Positions 23,960 to 36,404 are shown, numbered from the stretch's first letter. The stretch: 64,000 bases of DNA from Tenebrio molitor (GCF_963966145.1 NC_091054.1:3968001-4032000), one strand, 5' to 3'. Program-made: numbers and translations. The notes: a model not told the origin generated them from the letters alone.

Positions 23960-24928
23960 CAGTGGCGGCTCGTGTCATTTCCAAATGGGGGGCATACCGA
24001 GAATGAAGTTTCTTCTGTACTGTAGGTAATCAGAGCTCCACAATCGTGGAATAACCCTAAGAAACAACTACATAAATAATTTTTTAACGGTTTTTAGACT
24101 TTCTTTATTTTTGTGAATAACATAAATCATTGATATCTGACGCGATTCACGGAGATGGTCTTAAAATTACTTCTAAAGGGACAGATAAAACAAAATACTT
24201 TTATTTACGACCATTAAATAATACGTTTATTATTTACGTAACTATGTATCTATATTATGCTAGTCACCCGTCACTTATTATAAGTCACTTGTGATTTATT
24301 ATAAGTCACAGATCTTAAAAATTTTGTAAGGTAAGTGTTTTATGAAAAAAGGTCGCAGGTCGTAGATAAAACGTCGTATTTAACTCGCGAATAATGCCTA
24401 TAATCCACTCTGGTGATTAAAAAACTCGCCTGCAGCTCGTTTTTTAACTTTCACCCTCGTGAATTATGATAGGCATTATTAGCTCGTCAAATAATATACT
24501 ATTTTTTATTTCTCCATATCAAAGAAATTTCTCTTAAAAGAAGGTCGTTCCTTTGTGTTTATTTTATCTTCACTACGCTATGGTCAATTTTTGAGAATTC
24601 ACTGTACGACATTCATATTTCAACAAAATGTGACTCGAAGCTGCGTAATTTGACTGTCTGAACATGCCGTTGTCATAGTAACCCTGTAAAACATTTAGTT
24701 GGCGACGGCACGTTAAGTCCCGCCTCCCACTTGTCACATACAAAATGAGTACGTCACGGGAAAAAGGAGTGATAAACTAGCTACACGCAAGCATCTTGTC
24801 GGATAGCCCAAAGAAATGAAGCTTTTTAAGAATAACGAGGATTTATTTTCCGTTGGTGTATTTAATCTGTTGATGTTGCATTTTGGGGGGGGGGGGCAGA
24901 TGCTCGCCCCCGGCACCATCCGCCACTG
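23960..24928. mobile_element. Non-autonomous hAT-like element with 8-bp target duplication
   Basis: The element begins CAGTGGCGGCTCGTG and ends CATCCGCCACTG, giving a CAGTGGCGG terminal inverted repeat. It is flanked by CCAATACC (23952-23959) and CCAAAACC (24929-24936), a 7/8 matching 8-bp target duplication as expected for hAT elements. It carries no transposase. The interior includes a hairpin (about 24385-24490), and 24208-24499 is repeated at 48891-49086. Confidence 0.75.
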
Positions 24929-25110
24929 CCAAAACCGCTAATTGATCCAGCCCTAATTAACGACCGCGCTGCAGGACCGTTTGCAGCAAACATCCTCGTT
25001 TCGCTGTCATCGAGTCATTTCCGAGCTAAAAACCGTTCTATTAATAGGCGGCGGCGTGAATTTCAAGATCGCGCGTTCCTAACCAGGTTAGGGTTACGCC
25101 GCCAACTCAC

Positions 25111-25359
25111 CAGGTTGATGGTGACGATCAGGTCGTGCTGGTGGTGTTTTCCTTTCTTGGTTTTCTTGGTGGTCTTGTTGACTGCGGCTGCCGCCGCTTT
25201 GGCAGGCGCCTGCTTGATCGGTTGTCCTTTTTGGGCGGCGTTTTTCTGCGACGGCTTGCTGGGCGTCTTCGGCGGTCCATTTTTGGAACCGTGGGTCGGC
25301 GTCCTTTGACCGGCTTGGAGTTTTTGGGCCACGTGACCGTCGGCTGGCTTGTTGCGGGC
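25111..25359 (-). CDS. Candidate internal coding exon of an unrecognised gene
   Basis: A 249-nt segment on the minus strand is bounded by a good acceptor (TTCTTTTGCAG) and a good donor (CTG|GTGAGT). It is open in the phase-0 frame, encoding 83 residues. The protein is rich in Lys, Pro, Ala and Gln, with AAAAAV and KKTKKGKHHQHD followed by the hydrophobic LIVTINL. Its base composition is much richer in GC than its surroundings, as for the recognised exons. I do not recognise the family. Other exons were not found: the gene must continue across large introns to both sides, or this is a chance open frame. A second overlapping frame is also open but is basic and low-complexity. Confidence 0.45.
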
Positions 25360-25610
25360 CTGCAAAAGAATGCCGCTTTCAGTTGGCATAGGAATTCGCG
25401 CGTGCTTGGCTGGTCAGGGCCGGGTTTAGGGGGGGAAGCGGCCAAGTGTCAGTCGAGAGGCGCCAGGAATATGAAAAATGTCAAATCTTCTTGAAATCAG
25501 GCCAGGAAGATTTTTCGTTATCGAACATCGAATTACTAATAATAATTGATTAGGTACACAGAAACATGACATTTTCAATCCAGATGGGATATAATAAATC
25601 GCTATCATCA

Positions 25611-25660
25611 TTCGAGGTTAAGCAATGTCGGTTGTGAGCGGTGTTTGGATGGGCGGACGG
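25611..25660 (+). repeat. 5S rRNA-like segment, copy 1
   Basis: GGTTAAGCAATGTCGGTTGT followed by GTGTTTGGATGGGCGG resembles the 3' half of metazoan 5S rRNA (the TTAAGCA...GTCGG...TTGGATGGGTGACCG internal-promoter part). The 5' half of 5S is absent, so this is a derived repeat and not a functional rRNA gene. A family-C repeat follows directly. Confidence 0.55.
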
Positions 25661-25683
25661 TGCAACAACACATTCACATGTAT

Positions 25684-25948
25684 TATTTTTTTAATTTTTT
25701 ATTGAGTAATAAATAACGATAATCATAATAGGGAAAATACAACCTATCGGGTAAGCAGCTGTGTATGTCAAGAAGTTTGACATTTGTCTGCAAAAGTGCA
25801 AAATAAAACATTCGGTCAGCCGAATACAGTCAGTCTAATACAAATGTCGTACGGTAGGTATTTTACAACGCTCAAACTAATCAGGTACTCGGCTTCGCCT
25901 CGTGCCTGAAACCTAGTTTTCGCGCTGTAAAATACCCCTACCGTACTC
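25684..25948. repeat. Family-C repeat with GTACGGTAGG palindrome, copy 2
   Basis: It is the inverse-orientation counterpart of 18535-18770. It ends in a hairpin formed by GTACGGTAGGTATTTTACA and TGTAAAATACCCCTACCGTA around the loop CTCGGCTTCGCCTCG. Confidence 0.65.
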
Positions 25949-26478
25949 TAATTTAGACAGGTTAGATTTTTGCTCATTTCAGCCCCATTTGAGCGCAGGG
26001 GTGGAACACTATGGCCGCCTCCGTTTGGGCCGCGGCGGTCCTGGCGTTTCGGTTTTTCCTCTCCATTGTGTCGAGTTTATATCCAGCTCCCCGTGGGTGG
26101 ACACGTTTAATCATCGGCGCTGAAATTTTTCGCCTGAAATTCGTCACTGAAACAGGAAGCCGCCGGGGGGTGGCGAAAGTCGCCTAAAAATACCCACCCG
26201 CTTAAAATAGGCGCCGAAAGCAAAACAAATACAGAGGGAGCGGCATCTTATTTTTTAATTACGGTGGGATGTAAACACGGCCAAAATTAAAAATAGACCT
26301 TGAAAATATTCGCGGGGCGGCGATGTGTTTGACCTTTCCCGAACGGGAAATCGCTGCACAATGCAATCAAAAATAACTAAAACAAACACTCGACAGCACG
26401 ATCATTCGTGTTTGTTTTGCCATTATCTCTGTAGATAATTGCCCCGAATGTTGACACTGCGAGATCTGATTCACAACG

Positions 26479-29400
26479 ATGGAAATAATGATCAAGCTCG
26501 CAGTGATTCTCTTCCTTTTTCTGCAAACAACGCGGCAAGAGGGTGAGTATGAATTATTCGGGGGTTTATTCATGGCAAGACTAACGACTGGCATTGTTCC
26601 CACCATTTGACAACCGTGGACAAATTGTCGCTTTCATTTTCATGGAAAATTGCTCGAAATTTTTACAAATCATCAAATTTGCTTTTTGTTTGTTTTGATA
26701 CGAGTGCAAACAGTTTGTTAACATAATTTGTTTAAGCTGCGAACGTCATTTCCGTTTTTGTTATTTATAATCATACTTGCAAAATTCATCTTCCCAGAAA
26801 TCAACAGGTTTGTGTTGTTTCCTATTTCTTCAAGAAATCATATTTATGATGTCTTCCCACATCTTTATCGTTCCGACTACACATTTTAACAATCACCTGA
26901 TCCTTTTCCTGTGTGCCAATAGCATTTTTGGCTAATTTTATTTTATTTTTTTATCTTACAATACTCGCAAATACATTTTATTATCTCTTGTTATCAGATT
27001 CTAGGGAAAAATTGTTCCTTCGAAATATTGCAAAACGTCTTGATTAATTTACGCAAAGTTTCGAAATGATACCGTCACAAAAATAAATTAAAACACAAAT
27101 TTACTCACTTCTACTCTTTGTACGAATGGGGTCCTCGCCTTCGGCTCAGACGCCCAACTTCCGTACTATTGGGGACAAAATACTTTGGTCATCATTTTTC
27201 TGTCACTTCAAAACAAATTAATGTAAACCAAGCATTAACGTCAAGTCAATAGTGATGACAATTTCAAATTATTGACTTTTCTCTTGTCAAAAATATGGCA
27301 CCTTCCACCATTCAAAAATTTAGAATCATCTACCTTGCTTCTGGGGGATTGTCTATGGGCCAAATTGCCTTGTGGAAACCTTTTCAATTTTTCCTCCTTG
27401 GAATATCTCCTTCGGTTGTCCATTTTTCGGTATTTAACATTTTGCAATGATGAGTTTGACAGTGACAGTGGTTGACAGTAGTAAAAAATAAGGTTAACTG
27501 TCCTAATGCTTGCTTTACAACTTTATGTCAGTCAACTGACTTTGACGACCAAAGTAATTTGTCCCCAATAGTACTCGTGATTAAATGCGCTACTTTGCTC
27601 ACTTATATTGAAAATGGCTATTATTCCTATCCCTCACCCCTTTCCTTCTCTGTTCTTTCCCTCCCATTACCGTCACAAAAATGAATTAAGTCACTTATAA
27701 ATTTACTCACTTCTACTCTTTGTGCGGTTGGGATCCTCGCCTTCGGCTCAGACGCCCAACTTCCGTACTCGTGATTAAATGCGCTACTTTGCTCACTTGT
27801 ATTGAAAATGGCTATTATTCCTATCCCCCATCCCTTTCCTTCTCTGTTCTTTCCCTCCCATTCGCTTCCCAAAGCTATTTCGAGATGATCCGACTCTACT
27901 GTCTCTCCTATTCTGAATTCTTCTACTCTTTCCCATGTTTCTTCGTTCACTGTTCCGTAAACTACGACTGTTTCCCCCCTGCTATCTATATAGGTCCATT
28001 CCCCTTCTTCGTCCCCTTGTTTGTTTCCCTTCAATCCTCCCATCCATTTTCTTCGATCCACTCCATCTGCATTTTCCAACTTGTCTTTGGATTTTCTTTT
28101 CTCCTCTTCACAATTTCTTGCTCCTCTTTTTCCCATTCTCCCATTGAAGTCCCCTTCCAAGAGTATACAATCTTCCCTGTGTTCCTCCATTCCCTTTTCT
28201 TGTCGCTTTTCTTTAATCCCCAATTTCACTCCCCCGGTAGTTATTCCATTTTCCTTTTCTCTTTTTGCCCCTTGACCATTCCTTTTGTACTCTTTCGGTA
28301 GCGACTGTCCCCTTTGTGCTTCTTTTCTGGTTTCCGTTTTCTTTGTCCATCTACCTTTTTATTCACCTTCTCTTTGTACCTTTTCTCGCCGGTTCATCTT
28401 CTCTTTTTCTCTCCTTCTTCTAAAAATTTTTCTCTCTCTCTCTAGCCATCTCTTTTCATTTCTTTTGTGTTTTCCTTTCCTTGTTTGTCAAATCGTCATC
28501 TATACAGGGTGATTTATAATAGGTGTAAAAAAATCTATGACATTGTGTTCGGGAAGTCATTCTAAGAAAAATATGTTCTATATATTTTATTTATTATTTC
28601 AATAAAATTTAAATCTGATGTAGTTCTGTAAATAAACAAAATAGGACCTATGGTTATATAACATTTTTTTCTTAAAATGACTTCCTGAACACGATGTCAA
28701 AGTTTTTTACACTTATTATAAATCACCCTGTATACATCCTCTCACCTTTTCTTTCCTTCAACTTACTCTTATTTAGCATAATGTTCTTCTTCTGCTCTCA
28801 TTTTATGTCTTCGTAATTCTCCATTCTTTACTCCATTTAAATTTTGATTTGTATCAATTACGACAATGTAATGTCCATTTCACAAACGCTTTCTTCTAAT
28901 TGGCATAATTTTTGTGAATGAATTGTACATTCAGCAAATAAACAAGAATTAACAGTGTTGGCATCAATCAAATTTTCATAAAATCAATAACCCTAATTAC
29001 CGTGAAAGACTTTTTTTCTCGCTCCCTAAAATTTCACTTAATTAGCCACTTAGTTAGACCATTAATCAAAACGCACCATTAACCCCCATTTAATTCAATC
29101 CCATTATTCTCACCCCCACGTAATTTTTTTCTGTTTTTGAATAATTCCCGTCACATTTAATCGCCAACTGCAGAGAAAATAAATCGAATTTTTTAGGGTG
29201 CACCATCACCCTGTTCCAGACGTGGGACTCGGTGGTAATTTCGAGCGAATCCTTCGAGATCCTCTACCCCCCAGTCGAAAACGCGCCCGATGACAGGAAC
29301 ATCACCCTCCCAGTCGGCGCCACCATAATCATATCATGTAACGGCGGTCATTTCTCCGGTAGTTTCGAGACTACCAAAACAATCCTGGCGACTTGCAATC

Positions 29401-30365
29401 AGGACTTCCGATTGGAAGTTCAGGACACGATTCTGGACTACGATAAACTAGATTGCGTCAATTTCAAGTCGCAAATTGCCAAAACGACCAGCACGTCGTG
29501 CGGGCCTAATGCCATCATAATCGAAGTGGGCTTCCAAATTGGCTTGAACATCCGTTTCCTCCCTCAGATGGTCGTCTGCTTCGACACAAAGAATCAAATC
29601 CCGCTGTACACCCAGTATAATATGACCAAATCGATCGGGTTCATCAAGAGCTACCTGCAGACCACATACGTCACCGATGCAGTCTTCAACCCTGATATTG
29701 ACTTCGACGCCATGTACAACTTCACCCACGAACAACAAGAAATCAACAAACTGTTAGGCCTCCCTGCAGATTCCACCAAATACGTCGCCCCGTTAAGTTG
29801 CAGACCCCCCGGGGGTGCACAAACCCCTGGATTTTGTTTTACGCCCCGGCAGTTGACCGATAGGGGTTCTTTCGTCTACATCCCCCAGCAGCAAGCGACC
29901 TTTAGATACATAAACGTCGCCCCCCAGTGGTATTTTCTCGATTATAATTTGAACAAGCTCGAGCGCAACGTCGTCGATTATGTGAAGACCAACAAGCTGG
30001 ACCTGGAGGTGTACACGGGGACCTTCGGAGTAGCCTCCTACCCCCACGAAATCACGGGGGAGGACGTCGCGCTTTTTATGTACGTCAGCGGTAGCGACAA
30101 AGCCGTTCCGGTGCCGTTGATATTTTGGAAACTCGTCTACGACGCGGTGGGGCAAAGAGCGACGGTTTTCTTGACAGTGGATGACCCATATCAGACTGAC
30201 GTTAGTAAAAATGTTATTTGTGACGATGTCTCGGACGGGATTGGTTGGCTCACTTGGGAGAAGCACAACGTGACCAAGGGGTATTCGTATGCGTGCGCTT
30301 ACGAAGACGCCAAGAAGACAATTTCGTATTTGCCGGACATTATAGTTAAGGAAATACTAGTCTAG
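26479..30365 (+). CDS. Secreted dsRNase-like protein (DNA/RNA non-specific endonuclease family), probably catalytically inactive
   Basis: A two-exon gene (26479..26542 and 29197..30365, phase 1, 2.65-kb intron) encodes 410 residues. Exon 1 is a signal peptide (MIKLAVILFLFLQTT), so the protein is secreted. The C-terminal half has hallmarks of the NUC/Endonuclease_NS family that includes insect gut dsRNases: NVAPQW at about 261-266, VYTGTFG at about 293-299 and FWKLVYD at about 331-337. The family active site needs an Arg-Gly-His signature just before the F-x-Y segment. Here that position reads DRGSFVY (243-249), so the catalytic His and about six following residues are missing. The usual Trp in the Asn-x-x-Trp metal-site region is also not seen. 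The frame is otherwise intact, with Cys pairs and N-glycosylation sites, so a conserved non-enzymatic role is possible (inference). Confidence 0.85.
27070..27865. repeat. Nested direct duplications in the nuclease-like gene intron
   Basis: About 27070-27170 (CTCACTTCTACTCTTTGTAC, CTCGCCTTCGGCTC) is repeated at about 27670-27768. About 27571-27667 (GTACTCGTGATTAAATGCGC through CTTTCCCTCCCATT) is repeated at about 27765-27865. The second duplicated segment borders a non-LTR retrotransposon fragment. Confidence 0.7.
27850..28440 (-). pseudogene. Non-LTR retrotransposon fragment: endonuclease (EEP) domain
   Basis: On the minus strand the open frame encodes ILLEGDFNGRMG, GEWTYIDSRGE and ESDHLEI, the pattern of the exonuclease-endonuclease-phosphatase domain found at the start of non-LTR retrotransposon polyproteins. 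The N- and C-terminal parts and the reverse transcriptase are absent, and the downstream frame runs into unrelated repeated sequence. The plus strand is strongly CT-rich over this stretch because of the Glu/Lys-rich coding content. Confidence 0.65.
28501..28734. mobile_element. Palindromic MITE with TACAGGGTGATTTATAATAG ends
   Basis: TATACAGGGTGATTTATAAT is mirrored by ATTATAAATCACCCTGTATA at the right end. The arms also share TTCGGGAAGTCATT and AATGACTTCCTGAA. Length is 234 bp, with no coding capacity. Confidence 0.8.
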
Positions 30366-30375
30366 TTGTTGCAAA

Positions 30376-30381
30376 AATAAA
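30376..30381 (+). terminator. Poly(A) signal of the nuclease-like gene
   Basis: AATAAA lies 11 nt after the stop codon. Confidence 0.65.
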
Positions 30382-32128
30382 ACGAATTCAAGTGTGCGTT
30401 TACATTTTTTATGCTTTGTGAACTTGAGGGCCTCGGGCTGAAGGGTTGAGGCCCAATCGTTAATTAAAATTATTTCCGCTTGAAGTACCTGAAACATTTT
30501 GTTTTTCTGAACTTTCTGCACAGTTGTATCATCAACAAATGGAAATTCAGGACAAATGCTAAATCAACTTGTATATATACAGTGTGTTTCGCTTTTAACC
30601 GGTGAGAGTAATAAACATAGTCGTTTTCAATGACATTCGTGCTGTCAATATGAGTATGTTGGCAGCACTTGTTGTTTCAGTTTAGTAATTTTGAATTTCC
30701 TAATTTGGCAATTTAGCTTGACGCGGCAGATTCAAATTATTATCTGTCACTTCTGACAAATCAAAGAAAATATGAAAATAGTGTTATTGATAATGGCATA
30801 ATGGGAGGCCTTGATTTATTTTTTTAACATTGCTGAATTTCCCGCAATGTCTGAGTATTCTCCTCTTGCAAACTAGTAAAGCTAGATGTAACGCTTTTGG
30901 ATTTCTTCTTCTGCAACTAAAATGCGATCTTCACGTTGGCGGCCAAGATTGCGCTTATTCATTTCGAAACGGCCGAAATCGCGAAGATGCTGCACAACGT
31001 TTACAAAGATTCGTGCACTGGGAAGTATCCTTTGAGGAAACCTTTCACCGTAGATTTGCATTGTTAGCTCTGAATGTCCACTGACTTCGCCTTAAATCAA
31101 AGCCATATCGGTTTTCTCCAGGTTGGTGAAAGACATTTGTGATTCAAATTGAGGTTAAGATTCAGGTTCTTTTCAAATGACTTAATTTTGAATTAAATGA
31201 CAACAAAAAAGTCTGATATGTTTTTTTTACCCATTTTAGTGACTCCCAAACTTTTTCGAAAAAAACTTTTAGGCCCCTTTTCTCGAGAAATATCAACATT
31301 TGTATAAGGCATTATTAGCTTTTGTAGGGTTCTAAAAAATATCTGCATAACTTTCAAAGTCACATAAAATATTTCCATCTAAAAGTGAGATATTTATCTT
31401 TAAAATAATTTCCTGTTCCTAATTTAATTGGGAAAATGAAAAACACAGAAGAACATGCCATTCCGATAAATTGCAGGTAGCACTTGTGTATTAGAAAAAA
31501 TCAATTGTTTAGAAAAAGAAATGAACACTCTAGACGATCTCAGCAAATATTATTTTTATATCGTGGGTTTAAGTAAATTTACTTAGTAGTCTACTGTAAT
31601 TTGTTTATGTAAACACGATAATGCTACACCAAACAACGAACTACATTTTTTGACTTATTATCCTATCAATATTATATTCTGGGTGTTTAGAGTGAGTGAA
31701 TAAAATTTACAGAGAAAAACTACTTTTCATAATATACGAGTATCTATGAATGATTGTCTGGTCCAACTTCCTATGAAAACTTGTCAAATTTTGGATGTGC
31801 CGCTTTATATGTAGAGTAAATTCGGCAAATTCTGAGTCATATTTTTAGGTGAGGTTGTTGGCTAAATCCTACACTCACAAATTTTGTCTGTTTAGCTCTA
31901 AAAGCAGATGTATTTGCATTTTCTGGAACGAAAACTGGGTTGAAAAGCGCGAATAAAACGCCATTAATGTCAGAAGTGACAGTTAATAATAAATTAAAAT
32001 TTCAAAAAAGCGGCACAGTATTTTTTTTTAAGTTGGCTTGACCCGACAATCATTTATAGACACCCTGGAGGAGATAACTGTATGCGTCATGACAGACACA
32101 TTTTCAACTATCATTGTTAATGTATAAA

Positions 32129-32331
32129 ATACAGGGTGTTTCAAAATTGGCGAATGCCGAATTGAGAGCGTGGTAGCGAAGGACCCAGTGGAGCTCGTAA
32201 ATAGTTAGAAAAAAAATTCGCTCTTCCTGAAGAGGATATAAGCAATTTAATTTGGTTCAATTCATAGCAGCCTGTATATCCCCCACAACGCTCTAAATTC
32301 AGAATTTGAGAATTTTGAGACACCCTGTATA
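32129..32331. mobile_element. Small MITE with TACAGGGTGTTTCAAAATT ends
   Basis: ATACAGGGTGTTTCAAAATT and AATTTTGAGACACCCTGTAT form inverted ends about 200 bp apart. Short inner inverted pieces (AGAGCGT and ACGCTCT) are visible. Confidence 0.7.
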
Positions 32332-35300
32332 ATGAATTAATAATGAAACTTCAAAGAAAAACGTAAATTACGCTACATTTATTATTATCACTTTATTTTG
32401 TGTTAAAAATGTCAGTGCGGAAATAAAAAAGTAAAAATAAATTGAAAATCGCTATTTAAACGCCTTTTGTGATTTTTTTAATTTTGGAATGTGCTGATTT
32501 TAAAATTTATTAAGACTGAAATGCCATAAAGTTTTGAAAATCTACAAAATAAAACTAAATCTAACAAAATCGATACTTCTAAAAAGTTTTAGTCAAGTAG
32601 AGGCTTGCAACACAACAATATGGGCGGAGTTATGATTTGATCACATGACTTGAACCCACGTGATAAGCATTTTTGCTGTGACTGCACTGTACATTCGTCA
32701 GATTAAAAAGTTTATCACAGGAATCTTTACAAAATTCTTGCTGAAAACAAAACGTGGCGATAAAAGTATTAGTCAGAAGCACTTCCTAATCTTATGATCG
32801 ATGAAACTTTGGGGAACTTTTAGAGTTAATTAATTCTTTAATCCACTTTTATATCGAGCCATAAATTTAACATTTCTTTCTTTGTAAATATAACAATATT
32901 TCTGTCTGTTAAATACTCTTTGGTTTTTATTACATTTAAGGCATACTTTATTTGATTAATTTTTGGAAATTCGTATTTTTTCCACTTTACTTAATACCAC
33001 ATTTAATACCAGACTGTACAAACTATTTATGTTAAATTTTTTTATCTTTGTTGTGTTGTTTATGTCAAGTTATAAGATGACATAACCGTCATTAAGTTCT
33101 AATTATACATTACCCATAAAAGCAATGCTAATAAAAATTACCATTATATATAAAATACCGTAAGTTTCAAACATCAAAGGCTTAGGAGTATTTTAAAGGT
33201 TGATAAAAATAATTAAATTATTAGCGAGTCACCCGCACGGAATTTTTACCAAGAACCCACCACATTACGTCGTACAAAAATACAAAAATTACAAAATACA
33301 CTGCAAGCGTGCCCACCTGATTAAAAATAAATTTATAACAACTAGAAACTGTCGTCACGTATTTGTTACAACATTATTTTAGCATAGTCGTTTGGAAATA
33401 GAACAGTGAATCAGAAAATACAAGTCACACACTCTTAAAGTCTTAAATTTGTCACAATAAAATTTTTAGAATTATTGGAAACATAAAGACAAACATTGGC
33501 ATTAATGGCGATATAAATTTTTCTTAATCAACGATAAAATTGTTTCTGGTATGAAAAATAGACCACGAAAAAGCGAGAATTCAGAAAATTTCAAGATCAA
33601 CGGAAACTCGTCAATAGGTTCTCAGAAGTGGAAATTGAGTCGTAGCTTAACTCAGTTGATTGAAATACTACGAGAATTATTAGGTCGCGTGTAATGGCGC
33701 TGTCGTCTTTTTTCGGATTTTCTTGCAGTGGACTTTTGATAGATAATTAAAATACGGAGGTCAGCGACATTTTCCTTTTTTGTTAACTGTCATAGTTTTT
33801 TTGATATTTACAATAGATAAATACGAAAACCAAACATACTTGCGATGCGCCCTTTGTTGCTCAAACATGGTTTAGTGGGAACGACGCAGGTTTTTAAAAC
33901 GTACTAATACTTTTATGAGGGTTGGAACGATTCGGATAACCCATTCCTGTCCGCCGTCTTATAAAAAATAGGTGGCACTGAGCAGGATTGTCGACTCAAA
34001 ATTTTTATTGTTGCCCAAAAAAATACATGAAGAATTTTCTGAACAAAAAGTTCTCTTTATTGAATCTTTACGATCATATTTCAAGAACTGGCCATCGGTC
34101 CGGTCCTGACCCGAAGCTGGCACCATTACTATATTGCCTCTATAAACCATTAAAAAGTGCGGTTTCGAGAATGTTGTTTATGTTTGAAAAAAACGAATAA
34201 ATATCCGTACAGTCCGCACAAAAACCCACCTTTTTGACTTTTATTTACGTCGCCTAGATCGCGACGTGCGAAGACTATTTCCTCAACTCATCAGGCGAAA
34301 AAAAACCTCAGATCCGGAATGTGCAGAAAACTAATTTAATTTGTCCACATGGCAAGGAAATTTTGAGCCCCGGCCAGATACAATTTAGCCGCCATTAATC
34401 TCAATTTTAATAAACGTGCCTCGTAATTCAACATATTTTGCTTTTTTCCTAAATCATCGCTTTTGCCCGCTATTGTACATTCTTTCCGTCGACCTAGCCA
34501 TTAAAATATCTGTGCACAATTGATAATCGGACTCGTGGCCGCCTTTGATCATCCATTCAAAAGAATATGTGTCAGTCGAATTTACGCGGCCCACTTTTTT
34601 ATTGGGTTTTAATGGCCAAGCCCCGTGACGGTTCCAATTAATCCGAATTTCTGAAAACTTCCCGTTTTTTGCCGTTTAATAATAAAATACTTCGCTCGGC
34701 CTCGACCGTAATCGCATTATCGATAAGAGAAAATCTATCTATTGAAGAAATGATTTTATTGTGGTTGGCCAAAAAATTAATTGCTTGTCCTCGTACCATT
34801 AACTACCGCAACAAACCGGTAAAATAATCAACGAACCGACACTGTATTTTTTTTGGCAAATTGTTTTCGATTTCATTGTTAAAAATTTTTTTATGGAAAG
34901 TTTCTTCCTTGAAACTTGTGTCCGCTAACGTCTACCGCTTCCCGATTTTTTCAATTGTTCCGTTGTACAAAGTGAAAAGAAAACAAAGCAGAGCAGGCCT
35001 TGCAAATTATCGGTCATGTCGTAGCGGAATCCTATGCAAGTAAGCGTTCAACGCATGGGCGTAGACAATTTGTGGTTTCAAACTGTCAAAGAAACGTCAA
35101 TTTTAAAGGAACGGTGTTGATGTTAACCTTGAAAAGAAGTTTTCATATTCGGTAAAGGTTATTGACGTTTCCTGTAACTGCAAGCAACAATTATCCCAGA
35201 ATAAATGGTAGAATGACTTTTACCATAATTATTAATAATTAATTAATTAATAATAGAGAGGTAGGCAACCAACAAAACGAGTGTGTACAGCAAGTATGCA

Positions 35301-36404
35301 TATGTGTACGATTGAGCTAAGACAGACGTTTCGATAAAACAAAAGATGAGGCAGCACTCTTGATTTGTTTTGTTGTTGATCACACTGTATCTCCGAAAAT
35401 CTGTTGACGAGATCGCATTTCCCTCCCTTCCCATATCACTTTCCTTATCACCCATCCTGAAGCAATAAATCCGGTTTGTTTTCGTTCTTCCTAAATGGTC
35501 ACATCACAGGACGACGACCTTGTTTATAATTTGATTTATTTCCGATTAGACTGTGACCGTTCGTTTTCATGTGTTGGAAAAGTGTCTGCAGTTGACGTCT
35601 TATTTATCAGATCCGTCAATATTTTTGAGGTGATTATTTGGGATTATTGTAGGCGAAGAGGCTAATAAAATGTAAAATAATAAATAAATTCCCAACGTAA
35701 ACGTCTAGTCTGATAACCCAGACGTCTATTTTTATGGCTTCGATAAAATCGGGCTTTCAACTATCCACGTCGAGGTTTATTAATTATGGTTGGTGCAGTT
35801 TATTTTTGAAGAATTATTGTTCGCTTTTTTCCTGAACTGGCGGCGGTAACTTTACGTTGTTTGTCTCACGTAATTAGAACGTACACAGATTTAAATTTTC
35901 CAGATCGAAGCCTTTGAAATGATCGGGTAATGAACTCAACTACGACGGAGAAAAGTATTTGTGGAAGAACCAACAGCGAAAATTATACGACAATTTATTT
36001 CACGTTTGAGTTTATTGAATATCGAGCGTAAGCTCAAAAATTTAATTAGTAATAACTCATTACAATGATACAAGTTTTTTTCACATTTATTAGTACGTTT
36101 TGTTTAGGTACCATAAATATAATTCCAAGAGATATTAAATGCTTGAGATAAAATTTATTATCATTTAAATAAAAAGCTGACAGGAAATGAAAGTGTCATG
36201 TCATGAGGTGGCCCCCTTGATCGCCGGTTCTGAATCCGATTGTGCACGGGAGAAAAAGTAAACTGAAGATAGGAAGTTCTTCGACAAAAAAATCATCATT
36301 TAGGAAGGTTTTAGTTAAAAAATAATCTTAACATTTTTTTAACGAAAAATATACTAGAGCATCTTCAAACAATTGAATTGTGCTTTGTAAAAGTTTATTT
36401 AAAA

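Larger units (their letters stand above)
19963..25110. other. Intergenic region upstream of the calmodulin-like gene
   Basis: No supportable gene was found. It contains a full family-A element (20794-21298), a hAT-like element (23960-24928) and a (GA)n tract near 23.2 kb. A GC-richer block at 20.1-20.6 kb beside the calmodulin-like 5' end could be regulatory but shows no specific motif. Confidence 0.5.

Noticed and set aside
29448..30266. Long minus-strand open frames
   Set aside because: Antisense shadows of the nuclease-like exon 2.
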